Source of the DNA: XYB2-FULL-45-11 sp964360375
GTDB taxonomy: Bacteria > Patescibacteriota > Patescibacteriia > UBA9934 > GWF2-40-263
Assembly (NCBI GenBank): GCA_964360375.1
Contig: CAYHWG010000021.1
Coordinates: 1 to 16,829, forward strand
Length of the DNA: 16,829 bases
Direction: 5' to 3'
Made by a program: the position numbers and the translations under genes. The first letter of the stretch is position 1. The number at the start of each line of letters is the position of its first letter. The notes under the pieces are model-generated. The model was given only the letters and a program-made list of their open reading frames with translations. It searched no databases and had not been told where the DNA came from. Positions 1-6,031 of the stretch are shown piece after piece.

Positions 1-512
1 TTTCCATAAACAGAAATAATACGTGTTCCAAATTGTTGTGTGATCGGCGATAAAATATGCATCCATTGGAGAACACCGATCATGGCTGTGAAGGCAGCAA
101 TACCAAGAAACCAATGGAGAAAAAATGAGATGAATTTTTTATCCATTCGAAATAGGAGTTCGAGATAGAAATAATACAACACGAGATGTATCCAAAAAAT
201 AATACTGTCAAAACGATGTGTATCTCCAAAAAAACTGAGAATTGGATCCACACCAAATATTCCGGAAATGATTTGAAAAAAAACAAAGAGGACGAGACAT
301 ATCGTGACGGGGTTTTTTAGATTTGGACGACACTCCGAGTATTTTGCAATAAGGACCAAATAAAGTGGTAAAGCAAATTCTATTAAGAAAAAAAACAAAA
401 AGATTTTTGGACTATCGCATGGTGCCCAATAGTATGGATTAAACACAAGCGGGACGAGTAGACAAAGACCCGTCATGGCGGCAAAAATCTTGAACGTCCA
501 GGTTTTTAACAT
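1..512 (-). CDS. O-antigen ligase/polymerase-like membrane protein, N-terminal part (cut by window edge)
   Basis: Reading the minus strand from the ATG at 512-510 gives an uninterrupted frame of 170 residues that leaves the window, so only the N-terminus is visible. It begins MLKTWTFKIF and is a run of hydrophobic segments. It aligns over its whole length with the N-terminus of the next gene upstream in transcription (664-3057). Shared blocks include RPxxKNPxTI, FGVDPxxSFFG, a following RxD, HLxxxYxYL, and a hydrophobic stretch ending near GN. Roughly a third of residues match by eye. The two genes are therefore tandem paralogues on the same strand, separated only by a palindromic repeat. By family knowledge such proteins polymerise or ligate undecaprenyl-linked glycans at the outer face of the membrane. 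The catalytic Wzy_C region would lie beyond the edge, so the function is inferred from the paralogue. Confidence 0.82.
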   Translation of the reverse strand, partial: MLKTWTFKIFAAMTGLCLLVPLVFNPYYWAPCDSPKIFLFFFLIEFALPLYLVLIAKYSECRPNLKNPVTICLVLFVFFQIISGIFGVDPILSFFGDTHRFDSIIFWIHLVLYYFYLELLFRMDKKFISFFLHWFLGIAAFTAMIGVLQWMHILSPITQQFGTRIISVYG

Positions 513-521
513 ATGGGTTTG

Positions 522-665
522 AAACCGTTGCAAAACTCATCTTTTGTCATTGCGAGGAGTTAGACGACGAAGCAATCCTTGCATTTTGGATAAAATGATT
601 GCTTCGTCGTCGAGGACTCCTCCTCGCAATGACACAATTTGGAGTTTTGCAACAGTCTCGGGTTT
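522..665. repeat. Long palindromic repeat, copy 1 (between the tandem polymerase genes)
   Basis: The core has arms TCATTGCGAGGAGT...GACGAAGCAATC on the left and GATTGCTTCGTCGTC...CTCCTCGCAATGACA on the right, separated by about 25 nt. Outside this, a second pair of arms matches: AAACCGTTGCAAAACTC (522-538) against GAGTTTTGCAAC followed by GGGTTT (642-665). The whole unit can fold into one long hairpin. It fills almost all of the gap between the two paralogues; its outer end reaches the stop codon of one, and it ends 10 nt before the ATG of the other. Copies 2 and 3 are at 2263-2446 and 16618-16771. It may act as a transcription attenuator, but no U-tract follows. Confidence 0.85.
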
Positions 666-3057
666 AGGGCTTGTTTTTGATTTGTTGAATAAAGGCGTCT
701 GTTCCTGTTGTCGCTTCCGGATTGAGTCGTTTATAGCTTTCCGCTGTTTCAATTGCCTTATCGATTTCGTGATTCATGGCATATGCGGCGGCGAGTTTTG
801 GAAGAAGTTCATGATTATTTGGTTCCAAATCGACGGATTTTTTGTAGAGGAAAACAATTTGTTCCGTGTTATTTTTTTCGACTTCATAGTTGATGAGCCA
901 ATGGAGGGCGGAACTTGATCGGAGTTTTATTTTATGGGACAGACTTTTGTGTAGAAATTCCGCTGCTTTATCTGGCTCATTATTTTTTGCATAGAATGAA
1001 CCAAGGGACCAGAGTAATTCAGGATCGTTTGGTGCGGTCTCAAGAGCTTGAAGAGCGATGGTCATGGCTGATTTTATATCGTGATTGAGCTCATAGAGAT
1101 TTGCAAGCACAACTTGAGCTTCAATGTGCGGTGGTGCGAGTTTTTTTGCTTGTTCTGCAATAAAGAAAACTTCGGGGGGAATTGTTTGACTAGATGCGGA
1201 GGCATCTAACATGTAAAGAATGGAATAATCATACCAGAGGTTTGCTCGTAACGGGGATTTTTTTACCGCAGATTGAAAAACGGCAATCGCGGATTGTTTT
1301 ATTTGGTTTGTGGTAGAGGTTTGTGTTTGTGTGATCTCTAACGTATCCGCAAAGAATGTTTGATATGTATGAGCAAGATAAGCTTCATCATAAATAAAAC
1401 GATGATTACGTACTCGTTCTAAATCACGAAATAGTTGTTCGCGATTTGTGAATTGATCCGTGGCGTGAATCATTTTCTGTAGTATTGCGAGTTCTTTCAT
1501 GGTAGGTAAAAGAATGTATGGAATCGTGAAAAGAGGAATAAAAATACCTATCCATCCTAAATGGACGATTCGTTTTTTTACAGGCGAATTTTGTTGATAG
1601 GGAACCGTTTTTTTTGAAGCATAAGAAACCATGGCACAAAACACAAAAAAGACGAGAAGGGGATCAACCGTATCAAACACAAAAAGGTTTTGGGTCACAT
1701 AGGCGACGAGAGCACATCCGAAGGCTATTTTAGGGATGCCCATTTTTGTTTCATCCATTTTTTGTATTTTTTGTAAGAGAAAAAAAATCAATGTGAGATA
1801 AGAAAGAAAAGCAAAAAGACCTCCAGTGGCAAGAATCTCAAGAAGTTGATTGTGTGGCTTATCCGGCCAGGAGCCTTCAAGTTGATACAGTTTTTTTGTG
1901 TAATATTTGTTTGCACTGACATAATAATTTTGATAGCTAACTCCAAGTATGGGATGTTCTTTCCAACTCTGAAGAGCAATGGTCCAATAGGCAAAGCGGG
2001 AACCAATGTTGTTATCAGAAAAATGGGTGACACGATAGAGAGAGGATTCCGGTTTTGAAACATGTCGCAGGGAAACAAAGAGGCTGATTCCAAAAAGGAA
2101 AAGACTAAACGCGATGAAGAGTATTTTTTTCCGTTTCAATTTTTTTGTTGTGACAAGGATCGCGACGATTCCGTAGAGTATTCCAGCAACGATTCCGACA
2201 TATGCTCCGCGTGTCCCAGCAGAAATTATTCCGAGCGTGAGGATGAGTGCAATACCTAAAGAGAAACCGTTGCACAACTTATATTTTGTCATTGCGAGGA
2301 GTTCAGAGTTTACCCAGAGCGAAGCGTGGGGGACGAAGCAATCCTTGTATTTCCGGAGAAAAGATTGCTTCGTCGTCGATGACCTGCCTGCCGGCAGGCA
2401 AGGCTCCTTCTCGCAATGACACAATTTGGAGTTTTTCAAGGGTTTCAAAAACGTTTTGTGGATTTTTTTTTCAAAAAAACTTTTTCCATATGCAAGAAAA
2501 AGTGGAATCATGAGAAATGCCGCAAAAAAGATAGGATTTCCAGATGTGGATGGCGCCCGATCTGTCCAAGAGGGATTTGTAATCGGGATAACATCAAGCA
2601 CTTGAAGAATCCCCATGAAGGCACTAAGGCATGAGGTTAAAAACAAAACAAACAGTATTTTTTTTAAAAACCGTTGATCTGTTTTAAGGGCAACGTCAAG
2701 ATAAAGGTAGAGAAGAAATAAATGCGTCAGGTAAATAATTCCATCCATGCGCAAAACATTTCCAAAAAAACTGTTCCAAGGATCAACACCAAAAACAGCG
2801 GAAATGGATAAAACGGCGATAAATCCAAAAAGGGAAATCGTGATCGGATTTTTACATGAAGGACGAATGTTTGGATATCGCAAACAGACATACAAAAATA
2901 CGGGAAAAAGACATTCAATAACAATAAACAAAAAAAAGACCTTTGTACTTTGAAACGGCACAACAAACCCGGTATAAAATAAAACCGGTGCGAAAAGGCA
3001 CAAAAGTGTTAGAGAGGCAAAAACCTTCAGGATACGAGGAGTCGGCATACGGTTCAT
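664..3057 (-). CDS. O-antigen ligase/polymerase-like protein with C-terminal TPR domain (797 aa)
   Basis: This is a multi-pass membrane protein with a soluble tail. Residues 1-200 are a series of hydrophobic segments. The Wzy_C-type region runs from about 270 to 430, with SAGTRGAYVG (279-288), RFAYW (354-358), EHPILGV (367-373) and PHNQLLEILATGG (401-413), the usual marks of the O-antigen ligase/polymerase family (PF04932). Residues about 585-780 form TPR-like helical pairs, for example AxxxAxxLxPxxxE patterns at 634-700 and 735-780. Proteins of this type join undecaprenyl-linked sugars outside the membrane; TPR-tailed members are often assigned to glycan ligation or glycosylation. The ATG start overlaps the pgi stop codon as ATGA (3054-3057), so translation is probably coupled to pgi. 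Residues about 204-265 are encoded by a palindromic repeat and look foreign (Cys/Lys-rich, non-hydrophobic). The acceptor and sugar are unknown. Confidence 0.85.
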   Translation of the reverse strand: MNRMPTPRILKVFASLTLLCLFAPVLFYTGFVVPFQSTKVFFLFIVIECLFPVFLYVCLRYPNIRPSCKNPITISLFGFIAVLSISAVFGVDPWNSFFGNVLRMDGIIYLTHLFLLYLYLDVALKTDQRFLKKILFVLFLTSCLSAFMGILQVLDVIPITNPSWTDRAPSTSGNPIFFAAFLMIPLFLAYGKSFFEKKIHKTFLKPLKNSKLCHCEKEPCLPAGRSSTTKQSFLRKYKDCFVPHASLWVNSELLAMTKYKLCNGFSLGIALILTLGIISAGTRGAYVGIVAGILYGIVAILVTTKKLKRKKILFIAFSLFLFGISLFVSLRHVSKPESSLYRVTHFSDNNIGSRFAYWTIALQSWKEHPILGVSYQNYYVSANKYYTKKLYQLEGSWPDKPHNQLLEILATGGLFAFLSYLTLIFFLLQKIQKMDETKMGIPKIAFGCALVAYVTQNLFVFDTVDPLLVFFVFCAMVSYASKKTVPYQQNSPVKKRIVHLGWIGIFIPLFTIPYILLPTMKELAILQKMIHATDQFTNREQLFRDLERVRNHRFIYDEAYLAHTYQTFFADTLEITQTQTSTTNQIKQSAIAVFQSAVKKSPLRANLWYDYSILYMLDASASSQTIPPEVFFIAEQAKKLAPPHIEAQVVLANLYELNHDIKSAMTIALQALETAPNDPELLWSLGSFYAKNNEPDKAAEFLHKSLSHKIKLRSSSALHWLINYEVEKNNTEQIVFLYKKSVDLEPNNHELLPKLAAAYAMNHEIDKAIETAESYKRLNPEATTGTDAFIQQIKNKP
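2263..2446. repeat. Long palindromic repeat, copy 2 (inside the polymerase coding region)
   Basis: This copy has the same core arms as copies 1 and 3, GTCATTGCGAGGAGT and CTCGCAATGACACAATTTGG, plus the inner arms GACGAAGCAATCC and GATTGCTTCGTCGTCGATGA. Outer arms GAAACC-TTG-A-AACT (from 2263) and AGTTTTTCAAGGGTTTC (to 2446) pair with a few mismatches. It is longer than copy 1 because the left arm contains an ACCCAGAGCGAAGCGTGGG segment and the right arm contains a 16-bp palindrome (2385-2400). It lies wholly within the coding sequence at 664-3057 and is read through without a stop. Confidence 0.88.
2385..2400. repeat. Short perfect palindrome TGCCTGCCGGCAGGCA nested in repeat copy 2
   Basis: This is a perfect 16-bp palindrome inside one arm of the larger repeat. 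It is absent at the corresponding position of copies 1 and 3, so it appears to be a separate insertion into an older element. A palindrome of the same GCCTG...CAGGC style occurs in murG (15477-15496). I recall this sequence type as a frequent dispersed repeat in CPR genomes; its frequency was not checked. Confidence 0.7.
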
Positions 3058-4355
3058 TGCAGCAATTTTCTCGTCTCAACTTTATAAAGCTCGACATTCG
3101 GTTGATCAAAACAATTAACGTTTAGGAGTTCTGCAAGATACATCATTTCGATCATGCGGAACTGCAAATAATATCCGAGCTCTTGTTCATGAATGTGTTC
3201 AAGTTCGATCGAAAGAAACGGACGGTTTATTTTTTTATAGGTTGCACAGACTCCTCCGACGATCGCAGACATCACATCATCAAACGATTTTGAGGTGAGA
3301 TGATCAACAAGATTTGGAAATAAAAGCGACTTTGGAACAGAGACACGTTTTGATTTTTGGACCGAGATAATGTTTGTAAATTTGTCATCGGCTCCGCCAA
3401 AATACAACTGCGCCATAGAGTGAAGATCTGTTGAACCGATCGAGATGATTGGGGTGAGACCTGTGTGTACAATTTTTCCTTCCAAATCTTTTTCTTTCCC
3501 GATACTTTCGCCCATCAATTGTCTGTACCATTTGCCGAGTGACTCGAGTTCAGGAGCGAAGAAAAAAGAATTGTGAATAGAACGACTTTTTTTTGCGTGT
3601 ATAAAAGTTGTACAAGCCGAAATGAGAGCATGATTTTTTAATGTATCACGCGACAATCCGTTTTCTATCGCCATTTTTGCTCCTTCAAGTAACGCTCGCA
3701 CGTTTATCCCAACAAGAGCAAGTGGAAATAATCCAACGGCTGAGAAAACACTGAATCGTCCACCAACCATTTTTGGAATAGCGAGACAATCGATGTGTTT
3801 TTCTTTTGCTGCTAACCAAAATTTTGATCCTTCATCAGAAATAACTACACAGCGTTTTTCAAGCACGTCTTTTTTATACGATGTTTGAAGTGTTTCAAAT
3901 AACGCTTCCATGTTTACTATCGTTTCGGTCGTTCCACCGGATTTGCTGATTGTGACAAGCAAGAACGCTTCTGGATCTTGAAAGGATTTGAGAAGTGTCG
4001 ATGTGGACAGAAGTGCGCCTGAAGAGACAGATTCAAGAAAAATAAGCGTGCAAGCGTGTTCAGAAGATGTATACAGGCGAAGTGCGTCATAAATCGCTTT
4101 TGTTCCAAGATTTGATCCTCCAATTCCAATGACAACCACGCATTTCAGTTTTTTTGTTCGATATTTTTTAGCCATTGACAAGATCTTCTTGTGAGAAGTA
4201 AGGAGATATGGCAAAATAATCGAAGATTCAGGCTGGTCCTCGGACCGTGTAATAACGATTTTATTGAGGCGTGATTGAATCTTTTTCAATTGATTACTTT
4301 GTTTTTCGATTTGAGACGAAGTACATCCGACGGTTTGTTGAAATGAGAGATTCAT
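3054..4355 (-). CDS. pgi: Glucose-6-phosphate isomerase
   Basis: The product interconverts glucose 6-phosphate and fructose 6-phosphate in the cytoplasm, feeding glycolysis or sugar-nucleotide synthesis. At 433 residues it matches the short bacterial PGI type. Visible family motifs are VVVIGIGGSNLG (73-84), TISKSGGTTET (135-145), VGGRFSVFSAVGL (197-209), the isomerase signature WYRQLMGESIGKE (276-288), STDLHSMAQ (308-316) and FDQPNVELYKVE (416-427). The catalytic residues of the family are present as Glu283, His312 and Lys425. The gene is divergent from the response regulator at 4432. Its stop codon overlaps the ATG of the polymerase-like gene, which suggests supply of sugar phosphates for cell-surface glycan assembly. 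No Shine-Dalgarno sequence precedes the ATG at 4355. Confidence 0.95.
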   Translation of the reverse strand: MNLSFQQTVGCTSSQIEKQSNQLKKIQSRLNKIVITRSEDQPESSIILPYLLTSHKKILSMAKKYRTKKLKCVVVIGIGGSNLGTKAIYDALRLYTSSEHACTLIFLESVSSGALLSTSTLLKSFQDPEAFLLVTISKSGGTTETIVNMEALFETLQTSYKKDVLEKRCVVISDEGSKFWLAAKEKHIDCLAIPKMVGGRFSVFSAVGLFPLALVGINVRALLEGAKMAIENGLSRDTLKNHALISACTTFIHAKKSRSIHNSFFFAPELESLGKWYRQLMGESIGKEKDLEGKIVHTGLTPIISIGSTDLHSMAQLYFGGADDKFTNIISVQKSKRVSVPKSLLFPNLVDHLTSKSFDDVMSAIVGGVCATYKKINRPFLSIELEHIHEQELGYYLQFRMIEMMYLAELLNVNCFDQPNVELYKVETRKLLQ

Positions 4356-4375
4356 AGAAGAGAGATATTTTTTTC

Positions 4376-4404
4376 ATGATACAGGAATTAAACCTATTTA
4401 TCGA
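4376..4404 (-). promoter_or_regulatory. Probable promoter of pgi and the polymerase genes
   Basis: On the minus strand a -35-like TCGATA (4404-4399) and a -10-like TATCAT (4381-4376) are 17 nt apart. The predicted start would be about 4369, giving a leader of about 14 nt before the pgi ATG. Both boxes match consensus only partly. Confidence 0.4.
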
Positions 4405-4418
4405 TAGAGAGGTTTTGA

Positions 4419-4424
4419 TAGATT
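4419..4424 (+). promoter_or_regulatory. Possible -10 box of the response regulator gene
   Basis: TAGATT ends 8 nt before the ATG at 4432, so transcription would begin at or next to the start codon. The -35 region (ATTTAT at 4396-4401) is weak. The assignment rests mainly on the same layout recurring at other genes here. Confidence 0.3.
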
Positions 4425-4431
4425 AAATGCT

Positions 4432-4815
4432 ATGGAACAAAAATTGAAAACCGTTCTGCTTATCGACGATGATCCGCTTATTCAGCGGTTATTTGGTGGT
4501 CGTCTTTCAAAACTCGGTCACAATACACTTTATGCGCATAACGGGACGGAAGGAAGAGAAGTCGCTCGTCGAATGAAACCAGATTTAATTTTGCTTGACG
4601 TGCACATGCCGGGCGCGGAAGATGGGTTTCAAACAGCCTCTCGCCTGCGTCAAGAAGCGGAAACAAAAGAGATTCCCATTTCTATGCTTACCGGAGAGGA
4701 TATTTCTTATGATGCAGAAAAATTAATGCTACAAACAATGAACGTTCATTACATGCATAAAGGTATTGATGAGAAAGAATTCGTGAAGAATGTACAAGAA
4801 TGGTTAGGGCTTTAA
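4432..4815 (+). CDS. Single-domain response regulator (receiver only)
   Basis: This 127-residue CheY-like receiver has no output domain. The acidic pocket is Asp12-Asp13-Asp14, the phospho-acceptor is Asp56 in LILLDVHMP, the conserved Thr is Thr87 in SMLTGED, and the conserved Lys is Lys110. Such proteins act by binding partners or relaying phosphate rather than by binding DNA. The only histidine kinase in the window lies downstream on the same strand (6032-7693), separated by an enzyme gene, and is the obvious candidate partner, though this is inferred from location only. A 14-bp hairpin follows the stop codon. Confidence 0.92.
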   Translation: MEQKLKTVLLIDDDPLIQRLFGGRLSKLGHNTLYAHNGTEGREVARRMKPDLILLDVHMPGAEDGFQTASRLRQEAETKEIPISMLTGEDISYDAEKLMLQTMNVHYMHKGIDEKEFVKNVQEWLGL

Positions 4816-4823
4816 GCTTCATG

Positions 4824-4864
4824 AGCACAGAGGTCTGTTTTGTTTGTAGGCAGACTTCTGTGCT
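4824..4864 (+). other. Intergenic hairpin without U-tract after the response regulator
   Basis: AGCACAGAGGTCTG (4824-4837) pairs with CAGACTTCTGTGCT (4851-4864) with a single G-U pair and a 13-nt loop. No T-run follows, so it is not a standard intrinsic terminator. It could stabilise the 3' end of the upstream mRNA or partly uncouple it from the next gene. Confidence 0.6.
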
Positions 4865-4907
4865 CGAGGAGTACGGTCATCACACACAAAAATGGGGGGT
4901 GGAATAG

Positions 4908-5975
4908 ATGCATCAGACGAGGAAGTTTGTTTTTATTGCTCATTACGTGGAGCCGTGGAATTGGCTCTTGAATTTCAAATTGTTCGCTTTTTTGCACAAG
5001 CGTTCGGGACTTCCGTTTTTTTTGATTCCGATTTACTACTTGATCTGCATTCCTGTGAGTGTGTTCTTTTTCTTTCGAAAAGAACCGTTCAAGGTTGTCG
5101 ATTCCTATCGGGTCAACGAGAAGGTGTATGGGTACACCATTCTCATCAATAATTTCGGTTGGCACTTCCTTTTCAAGAGTCATTATGAATGTATTCGACA
5201 GCGGATATTGGCGGCTGCGCTGTTTGCGCAGAATCAGCTGAATGTGGACGTCGTTGGATTGGGCGCTCTCACCAAAGATGAAACTCTGACACAGGGTGGA
5301 AAGTGGTTACAAGCACAAAACGGAATTCGTATTCCGATCGTTCATGGCGATACATGTACGGCGTGGTTTGTCATCAAACGTTTGGAAGAAATTTATGTCG
5401 AGCATGGGCGTGAGAGGCCGATTGCGCTTATTGGACCCACGTCAAAAATCGGTCGAGCGATTTTGCTTCATCTTGCGACACGCGGATACGTGTTCAAGGC
5501 GTACACCAACTCGCGTAAACGTTTTTTGGAAATTCAGCAAGAACTTCCAGAATCGTATCGCGCCAATCTCGTTCATGTGACGAATTTGGAGGATGCACTC
5601 GATTGTCGCGTGTGGGTGACGGGGAAGAATAAGCCATCAGGCGAAACTCTGATCAAATTTGTTCCAAAGGGTTCCGCAGTACTAAATTTTTCCGTTCCAG
5701 ATCCACTCGATGTTAAAAATCTTTCAGCACGTAAAGATATTTGTCATGTGGACGGCGGACTTGTTTCTATGCCGGAAACGTCCGAAATGAGCTATATGAT
5801 GCGGCTAAAATGGCCGTTGACGTACGCTTGTGCCGCGGGGACAATGACACACGCGCAGCATGGATGGAATGCGTCCGAAGTGGGAGAAGTCCAAACAGAT
5901 CGTCTCGAAGAAGTCGGTCTGGAATGCGAGAAGATGGGGTTTAGGCTTGCTCCACGCACATCTCACCTTGCATAG
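4908..5975 (+). CDS. Acyl-ACP reductase (AAR) / CER1 C-terminal-like Rossmann protein
   Basis: This 355-residue protein resembles, by remembered motifs, cyanobacterial long-chain acyl-ACP reductase and the C-terminal domain of plant CER1/WAX2 proteins. The N-terminal part carries a hydrophobic segment at about 37-56. Then come HGDTCTA (146-152; AAR has GNTHTA, CER1 has a HGSS-type motif), the nucleotide-binding loop GPTSKIG (176-182; AAR has GATGDIG), and DGGLVSMP (282-289). The C-terminal block has LTYACAAGTMTHAQHGW (304-320) and a final EKMGFRLAP (341-349). AAR shows FACFAEAM...EGW and KHGFCPL at the same places, and the Cys that forms the acyl-thioester aligns with Cys308. The predicted chemistry is NAD(P)H-dependent reduction of an acyl thioester to an aldehyde, but the substrate is unknown. 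The start is supported by GGGGTGG upstream. A terminator follows. Confidence 0.7.
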   Translation: MHQTRKFVFIAHYVEPWNWLLNFKLFAFLHKRSGLPFFLIPIYYLICIPVSVFFFFRKEPFKVVDSYRVNEKVYGYTILINNFGWHFLFKSHYECIRQRILAAALFAQNQLNVDVVGLGALTKDETLTQGGKWLQAQNGIRIPIVHGDTCTAWFVIKRLEEIYVEHGRERPIALIGPTSKIGRAILLHLATRGYVFKAYTNSRKRFLEIQQELPESYRANLVHVTNLEDALDCRVWVTGKNKPSGETLIKFVPKGSAVLNFSVPDPLDVKNLSARKDICHVDGGLVSMPETSEMSYMMRLKWPLTYACAAGTMTHAQHGWNASEVGEVQTDRLEEVGLECEKMGFRLAPRTSHLA

Positions 5976-5986
5976 TTGAAATCTCG

Positions 5987-6015
5987 GAAAGTTGTTTTCA
6001 CAACTTTCTTTTTTT
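5987..6015 (+). terminator. Intrinsic terminator after the AAR-like gene
   Basis: GAAAGTTGT (5987-5995) and ACAACTTTC (6000-6008) form a perfect 9-bp stem with a TTTC loop, followed by seven T residues (6009-6015). Its right arm overlaps the -35 box of the next promoter. Confidence 0.85.
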
Positions 6016-6025
6016 GTGATAAAAT
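5997..6025 (+). promoter_or_regulatory. Promoter of the histidine kinase gene, leaderless layout
   Basis: TTCACA (5997-6002), a 17-nt spacer and TAAAAT (6020-6025) precede the ATG at 6032 by 7 nt, so the predicted transcription start falls on the start codon. The promoter is embedded in the terminator of the upstream gene. Confidence 0.65.
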
Positions 6026-6031
6026 TTGGGT

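Noticed and set aside
80..286. 68-aa minus-strand frame near the left edge
   Set aside because: It is out of frame with, and inside, the partial polymerase paralogue that aligns well to the upstream gene; it shows no homology of its own.
522..665. Palindromic repeats read as a CRISPR array or as rho-independent terminators
   Set aside because: The copies are dispersed rather than regularly spaced with unique spacers, no cas genes are present, and no U-tract follows the stems.
544..918. Plus-strand open frame beginning MSLRGVRRRSNP
   Set aside because: It is the translation of palindromic repeat copy 1 plus the antisense of the polymerase gene's 3' end. Such SLRGVRRRSNP-type proteins are artefacts of this repeat.
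2237..2513. Plus-strand open frames across repeat copy 2 (for example ones containing IARSSEFTQSEAWGTKQS)
   Set aside because: They are repeat-derived and antisense to an intact, homology-supported coding region, with no promoter or start signal.
4812..5183. 123-aa minus-strand frame
   Set aside because: It is antisense to the 5' part of the AAR-like gene, which has family motifs. The antisense frame has none, and its coding strand overlaps the hairpin.
6026..6031. In-frame TTG as start of the histidine kinase
   Set aside because: It would add only two residues and lies between the -10 box and the predicted transcription start; ATG 6032 fits better.
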